Assembly: GCA_032690845.1 (NCBI GenBank) | Contig: CM064429.1 | Location: 20,727,013-20,791,012 of the forward strand | Direction of reading: 5' to 3' | Length of the DNA: 64,000 nt | Origin: Eleusine coracana subsp. coracana | Lineage: Eukaryota; Streptophyta; Magnoliopsida; Poales; Poaceae | In this document: in pieces, positions 10,651 through 21,743 of the stretch | Numbering within the stretch: the first letter of the stretch is position 1 | Layout of the letters: the number at the start of each line of letters is the position of its first letter | Made by a program: the position numbers and the translations under genes | The notes under the pieces: model-generated | What the model saw: the letters and a program-made list of their open reading frames with translations, nothing else | Databases searched by the model: none | Told to the model about the DNA's origin: nothing

Positions 10651-12435
10651 ATGGCAGAAAACAGCTCGAAGTCGGAGGAGCTCACCCTCCAGGATGTCCA
10701 GGCACAGGTTGATGGTCTACAAAACGACATGAAGACGATGCATGAGAGACATGACTCTATGGTCACTTCGTCGAATGAGCGTTTTGATCAACTGGACCTC
10801 GCTGATACGGCTGCCCGCACCACGCTTGCGACGATCATGACTCGTCTTGAGGCCATGTCGACGCAGCTTGGGACCATGACGACGTAGCTCACGGAGTTGC
10901 AACATGCACGTGACTACAGCGCCGACACCGAGCAGGACGATGACAATCGCCGTGGTCGTGCTCGTAGGGTACGTGTTCCTATTAATGATTCTTTTGCCAA
11001 AATAAAATTTCGTATTCCCACTTTTAATGGCAAATATGATCCGGGTGCTTATCTTGATTGGGAATTAGAGGTTGAACAAAAATTTGCATGCCATGATATT
11101 CCTGCTAATTTACAAGTTAAGGCTGCTATTAGTGAATTTACTGAATTTGCTTTACTTTGGTGGCGTGAGTATAGACAAAGATATCCTGATAATATTTCAG
11201 CCACTTGGATGGCATTAAAAGCTTCTATGCGTCATCGTTTTGTGCCGTCATATGATGCTAGAGATTTGCTTAATCAAATGCAGCGTTTTCAACAAGGTTC
11301 ACTTTCCGTAGAGGATTATTATCAAGCTTTGCAAAAGGGTATGATTCGCTCTGGTTTAGTTGAACTGGATGATGCTGCTATGGCTCGCTTTAGGGGTGGG
11401 TTAAATCGTGAAATTTAGAATATTCTTGATTATAAGCATTATGATGATATGACCACCTTATTTGAATATGCTTGTAAAGCTGAACGTGAAGTGCAGGATC
11501 GACAATCTTCGTCAAGACCTAACATTTTTGTAGGGTCCAAGACGCCTTCAGCTCCACGGTCGACACCTCCTTCCACGTCGCGCGACCACTCCTTGACCAC
11601 GTCCAAGTCGAGTGCTCCATCCACGGCCAAATCTGCCTCGATCGTGCCAGCCTCCTCGTCGTCTGGACGAGCTCGTGATATTCAGTGTCACCGTTGCCGA
11701 GGATTTGGTCATGTGATACGCGATTGTCCAAATAAATGAACTATGTTGATTCGTGACGACTGTGGGTATTCTTCTGCTAGTGATTCTGAGGATATTCAGC
11801 AGACTATGCTTGCCACTAATCATGCAGATAATACGGAGCTTCATGTCGACTCTAGTGCCGCCGACAGGTATGCCACTCTTGTTGTGCAGCGTGTTCTTAG
11901 TACACAGGTCGTTCAGGATGAAAAGCATCAGCGCCACAACATTATTCATATCAAAGGCGTTGTGCAAGAACGAGCGGTCCGTATCATCATCGATGGTGGC
12001 AGTTGCAACAATTTGGCTAGTACGACCTTGGTGGAGCAGTTGTCATTGCCAACAAGGAAGCATCCACACCCTTATCACGTTCAATGGCTTAATGATGGCG
12101 GCAAAATAAAGGTAACGCGCTCGGTACATGTTCCTTTCTCTCTTGGTGCCTATTCTGATTTTGTAGATTGTGATGTTGTTCCAATGGAAGCATGCTCTTT
12201 GTTGCTTGGCCGTCCTTGGCAATATGATGTTGATAGTGTTCATCATGGTAGCTCCAATTATTATTCCTTCATGTTTAAGGGTCAGAAAATTGTTATTCAT
12301 CCTATGATGTTTGGTGTTTCCACTAGTTTTAATGTTGCAGATTTGAAACCATACTTGGGTGAGGATGATGCGTTGCCGTCGAGGACGACTTCACTTCAAG
12401 AAGGGGAGGATGATGAGGACATCAACGACATATGA
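10651..12435 (+). pseudogene. gag-protease-(integrase tail) fusion, array unit 2
   Basis: Same structure and length as unit 1 (595 codons from ATG 10651), with the same three stops at 10885-10887, 11416-11418 and 11737-11739 and the same in-frame protease-integrase junction near 12306. Differences from unit 1 seen by eye include GCATGAGAG for GCACGAGAG, ATGGTCACT for ATGGCCACT and AATATTTCAGCC for AATATTCCAGCC. Shared stops with so few private changes point to duplication of an already dead unit. Confidence 0.9.
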
Positions 12436-13050
12436 ATAATGACGACGGAAGATGGCGCGCCAAACCAAGCTGTCACGCCTCCACCTCTCGTCGTCGCGCC
12501 TCCTCGAGTTACGGATCCATCTTCTAACGAGACGACGACGTACAAGGGCCCAATCACTAGAGCTCGAGCCCAGGAATTGAAGACGGTTTTGATGCTAAGG
12601 AACGACGGCCCAGGATGATGTCGCCCGAAGGCCCACGTGGCCCAAGTCGCATGACTCCCTCTCCACCGCGCGCCTCTCCACTTCAGTCGGCCCTAGATGC
12701 CTCGTCCTCCCCCTATATAGTCAAGGGCTGCGCCCCTTGTAATCTTCGAGTTTTGTTTTAAGTTTAGCTTAGCTATACATCCGTCTCTCGACGTGAATTC
12801 AGAACTCCACCTTCGTGCAATACATCAGATTGCTCGCCTCTAATTCTTGCTCGTTCTTCGATTGCACGTAAGAATTGATCCTCGTGATCAGGTTGATCTT
12901 GTTTACCGCAAGGTTAATATCCTCCGGAAGTTGGTTCAGCGATTGCATTGGCGCTTCGGCTTAGTCGTCTTCGTCGGATCGTGAGGGGCGACATCCACCA
13001 AATCGAAGTTATCTCCACTCGCCGAAAGATCGGGCACTCTACACCTATCA
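12411..13050 (+). repeat. LTR4, shared by array units 2 and 3 (640 bp)
   Basis: It appears identical by eye to LTR3 and serves as 3' LTR of unit 2 and 5' LTR of unit 3. Confidence 0.93.
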
Positions 13051-13052
13051 AG

Positions 13053-13066
13053 TGGTATCAGATTCC
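13053..13066 (+). other. Primer-binding site, array unit 3
   Basis: TGGTATCAGATTCC, two bases after LTR4. Confidence 0.85.
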
Positions 13067-13522
13067 AGTGTTTCTCGGTGAGTTTATCCAAGTCCACATA
13101 AATTGAAAACTACAAAAAAAAAGTTTACCCCAGTACGGTTTTGAGCCTCGCACTTTCGTTCAATAATTTGCGTTGTTGAGTTTTTGAGCTTTCGCTTTTG
13201 ATCGTTGCTGGTACACTGTGTTTTATCGTTTTCTTCCTATCATCGTCGTATCCTTCCGCCGTGCCGCGTGTTTTCACCACCACAGTTTGCTTTCCGCCGC
13301 ATCTGTTTACCCCGTCTCGCTTGCCAAGTTGTGGTCAGTCGATCGCTTGCCAAGTTTTTCCGCTGCATCGTGAGTCCAGGTCAATCACTGCCTCGCCGAT
13401 CGAGTCCTACTCGGTTACGTCGTGACCCACTCGCCTCGCCGATCAAGTCCTACTTGGTTACGTCGTCACCCGCTCGCCTCGCCCTGTGTTTGGTTCTGTT
13501 CAGTTTCGTGTGTCCCTACTCA

Positions 13523-13526
<4 letters not shown>

Positions 13527-13564
<38 letters not shown>
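13527..13564 (+). repeat. (AG)19 microsatellite in leader, unit 3
   Basis: Same position as in units 1 and 2, of intermediate length. Confidence 0.95.
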
Positions 13565-13566
<2 letters not shown>

Positions 13567-14152
13567 CCATGCCGCATCTTTTAATTACCGTTCTTTTAAA
13601 TATTACAGTTTACTTTCCGCCGCATCTTTTAATTACTGTTCTACCCCTGCCTAAAAAAAAGCGCTTGTGCTTAATTGCTTATTTGAGGTCTCATTGTTTA
13701 TATTTTCAGCAAAAAGTATTAAAAAAAAGAGAAAAAAAAGAGAAAGAAAAAAAAAGAAAAAAAAAGAGAAGAAAAAGAGCGGCCGAGCAACACAGGCGAC
13801 GCGTTCTTGCTGCACTTTGTTTTGATCCTTCTTCCTTCATCTTGCACTTGTACCGGTAGCAATCTTTTCGCGTTTAGCACCATTATTCAGCTTTGCAGTT
13901 ATTGTTTGAATTGTGCTAACCCTTGGATTGAGTGCAGCCTCCTAGCCCCATAAATTTTCTACTACGAGCAGGTTTTTGTTTCACCACGCAATCGCTCCTC
14001 CAATCTTCCACCGGTTTTACCTGTGGTTGCAGTTCACGCTTGTGTGCTTGGTAAGGACGGGTAAGAATTTGATAACAGCTTTTTGATTGAGCTTTTCATC
14101 CACCACTCACCTCTCGTTGTAGGATCCCGCTTTTTGTATTGCTTGTGTTTCT

Positions 14153-15937
14153 ATGGCAGAAAACAGCTCGAAGTCGGAGGAGCTCACCCTCCAGGATGTC
14201 CAGGCACAGGTTGATGGTCTACAAAACGACATGAAGACGATGCACGAGAGACATGACTCTATGGTCACTTCGTCGAATGAGCGTTTTGATCAACTGGACC
14301 TCGCTGATACGGCTGCCCGCACCACGCTTGCGACGATCATGACTCGTCTTGAGGCCATGTCGACGCAGCTTGGGACCATGACGACGTAGCTCACGGAGTT
14401 GCAACATGCACGTGACTACAGCGCCGACACCGAGCAGGACGATGACAATCGCCGTGGTCGTGCTCGTAGGGTACGTGTTCCTATTAATGATTCTTTTGCC
14501 AAAATAAAATTTCGTATTCCCACTTTTAATGGCAAATATGATCCGGGTGCTTATCTTGATTGGGAATTAGAGGTTGAACAAAAATTTGCATGCCATGATA
14601 TTCCTGCTAATTTACAAGTTAAGGCTGCTATTAGTGAATTTACTGAATTTGCTTTACTTTGGTGGCGTGAGTATAGACAAAGATATCCTGATAATATTCC
14701 AGCCACTTGGATGGCATTAAAAGCTTCTATGCGTCATCGTTTTGTGCCGTCATATGATGCTAGAGATTTGCTTAATCAAATGCAGCGTTTTCAACAAGGT
14801 TCACTTTCCGTAGAGGATTATTATCAAGCTTTGCAAAAGGGTATGATTCGCTCTGGTTTAGTTGAACTGGATGATGCTGCTATGGCTCGCTTTAGGGGTG
14901 GGTTAAATCGTGAAATTTAGAATATTCTTGATTATAAGCATTATGATGATATGACCACCTTATTTGAATATGCTTGTAAAGCTGAACGTGAAGTGCAGGA
15001 TCGACAATCTTCGTCAAGACCTAACATTTTTGTAGGGTCCAAGACGCCTTCAGCTCCACGGTCGACACCTCCTTCCACGTCGCGCGACCACTCCTTGACC
15101 ACGTCCAAGTCGAGTGCTCCATCCACGGCCAAATCTGCCTCGATCGTGCCAGCCTCCTCGTCGTCTGGACGAGCTCGTGATATTCAGTGTCACCGTTGCC
15201 GAGGATTTGGTCATGTGATACGCGATTGTCCAAATAAATGAACTATGTTGATTCGTGACGACTGTGGGTATTCTTCTGCTAGTGATTCTGAGGATATTCA
15301 GCAAACTATGCTTGCCACTAATCATGCAGATAATACGGAGCTTCATGTCGACTCTAGTGCCGCCGACAGGTATGCCACTCTTGTTGTGCAGCGTGTTCTT
15401 AGTACACAGGTCGTTCAGGATGAAAAGCATCAGCGCCACAACATTATTCATATCAAAGGCGTTGTGCAAGAACGAGCGGTCCGTATCATCATCGATGGTG
15501 GCAGTTGCAACAATTTGGCTAGTACGACCTTGGTGGAGCAGTTGTCATTGCCAACAAGGAAGCATCCACACCCTTATCACGTTCAATGGCTTAATGATGG
15601 CGGCAAAATAAAGGTAACGCGCTCGGTACATGTTCCTTTCTCTCTTGGTGCCTATTCTGATTTTGTAGATTGTGATGTTGTTCCAATGGAAGCATGCTCT
15701 TTGTTGCTTGGCCGTCCTTGGCAATATGATGTTGATAGTGTTCATCATGGTCGCTCCAATTATTATTCCTTCATGTTTAAGGGTCAGAAAATTGTTATTC
15801 ATCCTATGATGTTTGGTGTTTCCACTAGTTTTAATGTTGCAGATTTGAAACCATACTTGGGTGAGGATGATGCGTTGCCGTCGAGGACGACTTCACTTCA
15901 AGAAGGGGAGGATGATGAGGACATCAACGACATATGA
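14153..15937 (+). pseudogene. gag-protease-(integrase tail) fusion, array unit 3
   Basis: Same 595-codon frame, stops (14387-14389, 14918-14920, 15239-15241) and deletion junction as units 1 and 2. Private changes seen by eye are CAGCAAACTATG for CAGCAGACTATG near 15302 and CATGGTCGCTCC for CATGGTAGCTCC near 15750. The second restores the Arg found in element A, so unit 3 may be closer to the ancestral state at that site, or may have been converted by another copy. Confidence 0.9.
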
Positions 15938-16552
15938 ATAATGACGACGGAAGATGGCGCGCCAAACCAAGCTGTCACGCCTCCACCTCTCGTCGTCGCG
16001 CCTCCTCGAGTTACGGATCCATCTTCTAACGAGACGACGACGTACAAGGGCCCAATCACTAGAGCTCGAGCCCAGGAATTGAAGACGGTTTTGATGCTAA
16101 GGAACGACGGCCCAGGATGATGTCGCCCGAAGGCCCACGTGGCCCAAGTCGCATGACTCCCTCTCCACCGCGCGCCTCTCCACTTCAGTCGGCCCTAGAT
16201 GCCTCGTCCTCCCCCTATATAGTCAAGGGCTGCGCCCCTTGTAATCTTCGAGTTTTGTTTTAAGTTTAGCTTAGCTATACATCCGTCTCTCAACGTGAAT
16301 TCAGAACTCCACCTTCGTGCAATACATCAGATTGCTCGCCTCTAATTCTTGCTCGTTCTTCGATTGCGCGTAAGAATTGATCCTCGTGATCAGGTTGATC
16401 TTGTTTACCACAAGGTTAATATCCTCTGGAAGTTGGTTCAGCGATTGCATTGGCGCTTCGGCTTGCTCGTCGTAGTCAGATCGTGACGGTCAACATCCAC
16501 TAAATCGAAGTTATCTCCACTCGCCGAAAGATCGGGCACTCTACACCTATCA
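15913..16552 (+). repeat. LTR5, right end of the array, apparently chimeric (640 bp)
   Basis: The U3 half carries the LTR3/LTR4 variants (GTCGCATGACTCC, CAGTCGGCC). The U5 half carries a different set (GATTGCGCGTAAG, GCTTGCTCGTCGTAGTC) that matches LTR1, LTR7 and others rather than LTR2-4. The switch falls between about 16188 and 16367. This fits a crossover between the array and an LTR of another subfamily, and explains the missing target duplication. Confidence 0.85.
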
Positions 16553-17376
16553 AAGTCAAAGTGGTCTCATATTCCCATCACATTCACCGAGTCTGATCTC
16601 AACCTCAAAGCTTATCCGCATGTTGATGCATTTGTAATCGAAGCTCACATCCACACCTGGATGGTCAGTAAAGTTCTCAGAGGCAATGGCAGCCAGGCAG
16701 ACATACTGTTCATAAACACCTTTGAGCAAATGGGCCTCAGCAAAAGTTCCATGCAGCCGTCAAACATACCACTCTTAGGCTTCGGCGGAAAAAAAATCAC
16801 TCCCATGGGCACAGTCTCCCTTCCAGTATCGTTCGGCAACACCCAAAACCCTCGAACAGAATATGTAACATTCGATGTGGTGGATCTCTGCCACCCATTT
16901 AACGTCATATTTTCTCGAGGCACAATTAACACCTTCGAAGCCGTCATCCACAGTGCATAGCTATGCATGAAGATTCCAGCAGCCGGAGGGGTTATCACAG
17001 TCAAAGGAGATCAGCAGATGGCAAGAGACATAGAAAACGGTTATCCACCAGGGGAAAGAAACTGCAACAACATACAGGTTTTCAGCCAAGAGCAGCTAGA
17101 GGATGAAGAGAGAACCCGAAAAGCTCGTGAGCAGCATAAAGCGAACGCAAGAGGAGAGACACAATGTCACGATAAAGAAAAGGTTGTAGTTCAGCCAAAG
17201 GAAGAAACCAAAAAAGTACTCCTCGAAGGACAAGTCCTTGGCCAGTTCGTCATAGTAGGCTCTGGCTTAGAACCCGAAGAAGAGAAAGAACTGCTAGCAT
17301 TTCTGAGTAAGAACAAGGATGTATTCGCCTGGTCTTCAGCAGACCTCGAAGGTGTGGACAGAAGCATTATAGAGCA
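16553..17376 (+). pseudogene. Tat-type Ty3/gypsy protease/early RT fragment
   Basis: Frames at 16661-16960 and 16967-17449 read as the protease region of a plant Tat/RIRE2-like gypsy element. Seen: an ADILFINTFEQMGL stretch preceded by a GNGS motif where the family has DGGS, so the catalytic Asp is apparently lost; an LPVSFG strand; and further on the DVFAWSSADLEGVD motif that precedes RT in this lineage. A TAG at 16958-16960 interrupts it. RT itself is missing because the sequence changes abruptly near 17376 to inverted copia material. The left end abuts LTR5 exactly. The lineage call rests on remembered family motifs. Confidence 0.75.
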
Positions 17377-17522
17377 CAAGCCTCCGTGCTTGCGGTCATT
17401 GTCGATCGCCAAGGCAACCATCATCCATATGATTTATAGTAGAGTTTAGAGATGATTTCTGCATAGACAACACTCGAGATATTAGCCCACAATTTCATAG
17501 TTATCATCTATCACCAAAACAT
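17377..17522 (-). repeat. Inverted copy of SIRE-type sequence found at 29670-29830
   Basis: Read on the minus strand it matches the plus strand from about 29671 onward (TGTTTTGGTGATAGATGA, then GTGGGCTAATATCT, then CATATGGATGATGGTT). The match ends near 17377 where Tat sequence begins. Confidence 0.8.
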
Positions 17523-18558
17523 TCATATCTTAGGGATCCAAACATCAATGGTCATGAAACTTACACATGTGTCAAGTTCCGCTTCGTTCGAGGAAAAATC
17601 CACAACATAAAGCTTCCCTTTTAACACACCCTTAAAAGCGAGCGGGCCATCACTTCTCTTGTAGACGGTCACACCCTCATCGTTGAACAAACAATTGTAA
17701 CCCATTCCACAAAGTTGTGAGATGGACAACAAATTGAAGTCAACACTATCAACAAGCAAAACCTTAGAAAGAGAATGTTCAGGAGAAATAGAAATGTTAC
17801 CACTTCCCAAGACTTATCCTTTGCTATTGTCATCGAAGGTGATCCATGAGTTTGAGTCATTTTCTTGCAATGTGTGGAACATACTCTTGTCTTCGGTCAT
17901 ATGATTTGTGCGTCCACTATCAATCACCCAACTTGATCCGCCGGAGGAGTAGTCCTACAACACAAATTAAGTCATGGTTTTAGGTACCCAATTTTTCTTG
18001 GGTCCTTTCACATTAGTAACAAGTACTTTGGACACCCACACACAAGTCTTAGGACGCTTCTTGCGTGGCCCAACATATTTAGCAAAAACATTTCCATGCT
18101 TGTTTCTCATTAGCACATAAGAGGCATCAAAATCATGAAAAAGTACGGAATTCACTCTAGAAGCATTAGCATTGTAATCATAAGAGAAATCATTAGTGGC
18201 TTTGGGCTCTTCTTGCTTCTTTGAGTATGTGCCTCCATTTTTCACCTCTCTAGCATTGTGCTTGGCACCATGCTTGAAACCAATGCCATCCATGATGTGA
18301 GGACGTCTTGTGTTTGTGTATACACCTCTGGCATACTCAAATTTTTCTTCATTACTTGATTTCTTCTTTGATTGTGCTTGACTTGTTAGACCTTCAACTT
18401 TATTTTTCAAATCTTTAACCAATTTGACATTAATAGCACAAGCATGAACATCAACGTTGTAGCACCTAGCACATCCTTGACTTGTGGAGGCTTCGGAGGA
18501 ATGAGGTGCACTTAAGGAAGAAGAGGGTTTAGTGGACCAAAGGACATCAAATTGCACT
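17523..18558 (-). pseudogene. Copia (SIRE/Opie-like) gag C-terminus and protease remnant
   Basis: Minus-strand frames at 18550-17967 and 17810-17523 hold a gag tail (a Cys/His-containing stretch, then a lysine-rich segment ending GPKKNWVPKT) followed by a copia protease region with an SISQLCGMGYNC motif and a downstream GKLYVVDF motif. Frames are broken by stops and at least one frameshift. The gag part is cut at 18558/18559, where the LTR terminus of element H begins, so this remnant is the older host of H. No continuation was identified with certainty on the far side of H. Confidence 0.75.
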
Positions 18559-20380
18559 TGAAGGACCGAGAAGGCGATCAGAGGGGGGGGGGGGGGAATG
18601 AATGGGAGCCAATTAAAATTCTCCAAGAGAGCTTGGCCTATGTCCCGATTACCACCCGAGCCAACTTCTAAACCGATCACCAAGGCTACACACACCAACT
18701 TGTGATGTGCTAACCCTAGGAATGATCAACTACAGCAGCGGAACAAAGTGGAAACAAAAGAGAACTCAAAACAGTGCGAAACTGGACAACCATCAGTAGT
18801 GCCGATCAAAGCCATCGGTAGTGCCGATTGGCACCATCGGCAGTGCTGGTAAGACCATTCAGCAGTGCCAGTGAGGGATTCTCAAAAGTAGCAGACAGAA
18901 TGCATCGGCAGTGCCGGTCTGGCCATCGACAGTTCTGGTGCGGGGTTCGGATGACCCATCGGTAGTGCCGGTCCCAGTCGTCGGCAGTGCCGATCGACCC
19001 CGATAGAACAGGAAAAGGTTTCGGGATTAGGCAAAAACTTGGTCAAAAACTAATCAAGCAAACTCCAAATGATGCGATTTTTGGACCAGTGAATCCTCAA
19101 CACATCACGACCCTAATCCTAGAAGATGAAACCGATTGGCTCAAGGAATCATCACGAATTTAAGATCTTGTGCCAAGAACACCAAAAAGAGGAAACTTGA
19201 GAAATCCTTCAAATCGAAGGTGCTAGAGCTATTGATTCGGTCAAGGATCCATATAGGATTGTTCTAGCTCATCATAGCAACAAGTTTCTCAAGAAATCCG
19301 ACCCAAAAACTCATCCAGAAAGGAGACCAAAAATTCCCACAAAAATAGCTCCAAAAATAGAGAAAAAGAGAAATTCGAGATTTAGGGAGAGAGGAAGATC
19401 TTGACCATGAAAATGAACCTCATATCATTGATTCAATAATTCAAGATACATGATTACATGGCTAGGAAGCCACCCTCATCCTCCCACTATTTGAGAAGGG
19501 TAAGAGATGTCGGCCACACACCCACTACTCTCCTCTTTACAGATAAAGCACTCTCCTAGCACATGAGAAGAAAAACCAAGCAAGGCTAATGGCAAGAGAG
19601 GCACCTCTTCCACCAGCCCTACCTCTCCTTATATAGGACTAGGGGTTGTCCACATGACCACTCTACCCTTGACCTACATAACACTGCCACCTACCACCAG
19701 GGGCAAACTTGTCCATCTCTCTCCTCGTCGCCCGAATGCTCTCGGGCCCTTCACGACTTTGCTTCGCCTCGAAGCAAGCTCCGTGATGGTGCCACGTGCA
19801 CCACGAACCACCGCCACCGGTTTTGAGGCCCAAACCGGGAAACCGCCTTGCACACTTCTCAAAGCATGACTTCTGGATGTCGACGCGTGTCACCTTGTCC
19901 CGCGATCCTGACCACCAGCAAGTCTCTCCCGGTCCCTGTCCATCAGGCCCCCTTGTCACTTGCACCGGCATCCTGCTCGCCTTGACTTGGTCAACACGCC
20001 GTCTTCATCACCACCATGGTTTTCAGGCTCAGCCGTGAAACCGTCCGTGCTTCTTGCCTCTCCACGTATACGGTATGGATCACCTTTGACTCCACCTGGC
20101 CTCCTGATCGTCTGGCCCCAAGTCTCCTACATGTGCCTAATCCTCTCGCCGTTGACCGCCAAGTCGACTCCAGTGACCTACACATCTTGAGACACGCAAA
20201 CACACTTCGAAACTCCTGCAACTTCTCCAACACCTCCACCAACTCCGGTTAGTGAAAACATCAACATGCACAAACCCATGCAATCCTCAAATCCCCGCAT
20301 TTCAACTCAAACACCAACAATCTCAAGTCAATTACTCATCACATATTGCAAACCATGGCACATATCCATATGGTTTCTCA
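18559..20380 (-). repeat. 3' LTR of element H (1,822 bp)
   Basis: On the plus strand it runs from TGAAGGACCGAG to GTTTCTCA, i.e. TG...CA on the minus strand. The first 1.3 kb or so aligns with the copy at 27512. A TATA box (TATATAAGG on the minus strand) lies at about 19628-19636. It includes a G tract near 18583-18596 and a block of short GC-rich repeats. Confidence 0.85.
18788..19005. repeat. CATCGGCAGTGCCGGT-like repeats in H 3' LTR
   Basis: About eight or nine imperfect copies of a 16-bp motif (CATCGGCAGTGCCGGT and variants) occur at irregular spacing. The equivalent block in the 5' LTR is at 27768-28022. It lies upstream of the TATA box in element orientation, so it is a U3 repeat block. 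Confidence 0.85.
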
Positions 20381-20391
20381 ATCCTCCCCTT
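20381..20391 (-). other. Polypurine tract of element H
   Basis: AAGGGGAGGAT on the minus strand directly before the TG of the 3' LTR. This is the primer site for plus-strand synthesis. Confidence 0.75.
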
Positions 20392-21743
20392 GATGAGTAC
20401 ATTGACAACCCCAAATGTATAAAGAGTTTCAAATGCGAACTCAAATAAGCACATCCAAATGGCTCAAACCCAAAGAAAAGGTGAAAGAAATCCATCTAGC
20501 ATAAGAAGGATCACAAGGACCAAGAGTTGGCAAACAAAGCGCAACGATCACAAAAAGCTCAAGAAACGCTCAAAGCAATGGGATGCTCCCCCTCAACTTA
20601 CGGTAGTTGACATGAATGCAAAATGGGCCATTTTAAGTTTCTTAGCATTACTCGCATGACCCAACAATTCGTCCCCTTAGGCACTTATTTCTCTCCCTTT
20701 GGCAATGAACTCATCAAAGAGGCAAAAGAGCAAACATGCAATGCATGAAAATGCACTCCTAAAGAGCTTCAACAATTAGCCAACAAGCATTTAACTTTGC
20801 TAATCGTAATCATAGAGCTATGAAGTGTAAAAGCAATAGCTCACAATCATGTAGAGATCAAAAGCAGATAGCAAGGCATAAGCTCCAAGAGCTAGACAAG
20901 CTAAGCAGAAAGATTGACTAGCTTAGATAGAATCAAATTTGCTTATCATGAGAAAACTGCCACCACATGTATAAGTACTCCCATCCAAGGCACAACAGGC
21001 ATTAAGTGAATCAAAAGAAACTAGCTAGTCTCAATCTCAACTAGGGCAACAAGCATTCGTAGAAAATGAGCTTCACAAACACTCACATATGCAACAGAGT
21101 CTCAATTGATCAAGTGTTTATTATTTATCCTCATGTGTACTCTTATCCATGCGGAGGGTCGCACGACTGGGTACGGCAAACACCCCGAGGCCTCAAGTCA
21201 CAGTGTTTGGATTTAGCATTTTAGAATTATCTTGATCAAAGAACTTAGCAGATTTTTCATGATTAATCACAAGACAAAAGAGCATGCCTTTGCGGCAAAA
21301 GAAACACATGTTCCCACAATGTTCCATCATGAGCTAAACATTTGCAAAGCCTTCCATTTCGCAAACACAAGGTGCCAAAGCTAAGACATCCTCTAGACTA
21401 GCCTCAACACAAGTTTCAACAAGGATACAAGCAATTATCCATATGGTGAGCAAGTTTTAGCAAGATTAGTTCATAAGGTTCTCAAAAATCCAATTTATCT
21501 TTATGATTAGCAAGTTGCTCAACAAAATTCTATGACAAGCCATCTAAACAATCCTAGCAAGAGAGTTTGCTCATCATATCCACACAACTTAGCTCAAGCT
21601 CAACCATAGCAATGAGAAATAGAAGAAGGCATAAGAATCAAAGCTCATCTACAAATGCATATATTACAAATGAGATGCAATGCAGAAAAGTAAGATACAT
21701 ATATACAACAGCATCAACACCAAGAGTAAAGAGCAACTCCCCC
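20392..21743 (-). other. Post-pol region of element H
   Basis: About 1.35 kb between RNase H and the polypurine tract. Two further purine tracts with GAGGGGGAG lie near 20590 and 21745 on the minus strand. SIRE-lineage elements often carry an env-like frame here, but only short unrecognised frames are seen. Confidence 0.7.

Larger units (their letters stand above)
5406..16552 (+). mobile_element. Tandem array of three gag-only CRM-like elements sharing four LTRs
   Basis: Four 640-bp LTRs alternate with three internal regions of 2,861-2,864 bp, so the repeat unit is 3,501-3,504 bp: 5406-8909, 8910-12410 and 12411-15912, plus the closing LTR 15913-16552. Each unit has leader, gag, protease and the last part of integrase fused directly to protease; RT, RNase H and most of integrase are absent. 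The three units share the same stop codons and differ by a handful of base changes visible by eye. No 5-bp target duplication flanks the array: TCTAT is on the left and AAGTC on the right. A tandem array with single shared LTRs is the product expected from unequal recombination between LTRs, not from separate insertions. Confidence 0.93.

Noticed and set aside
5406..16552. Regular long repeats as a CRISPR-like or satellite array
   Set aside because: Units are retroelement internals and LTRs with primer sites and gag, not short repeats with unique spacers.
20392..21743. An envelope-like gene after pol in element H
   Set aside because: Only short frames without signal peptide, transmembrane segment or family motif.
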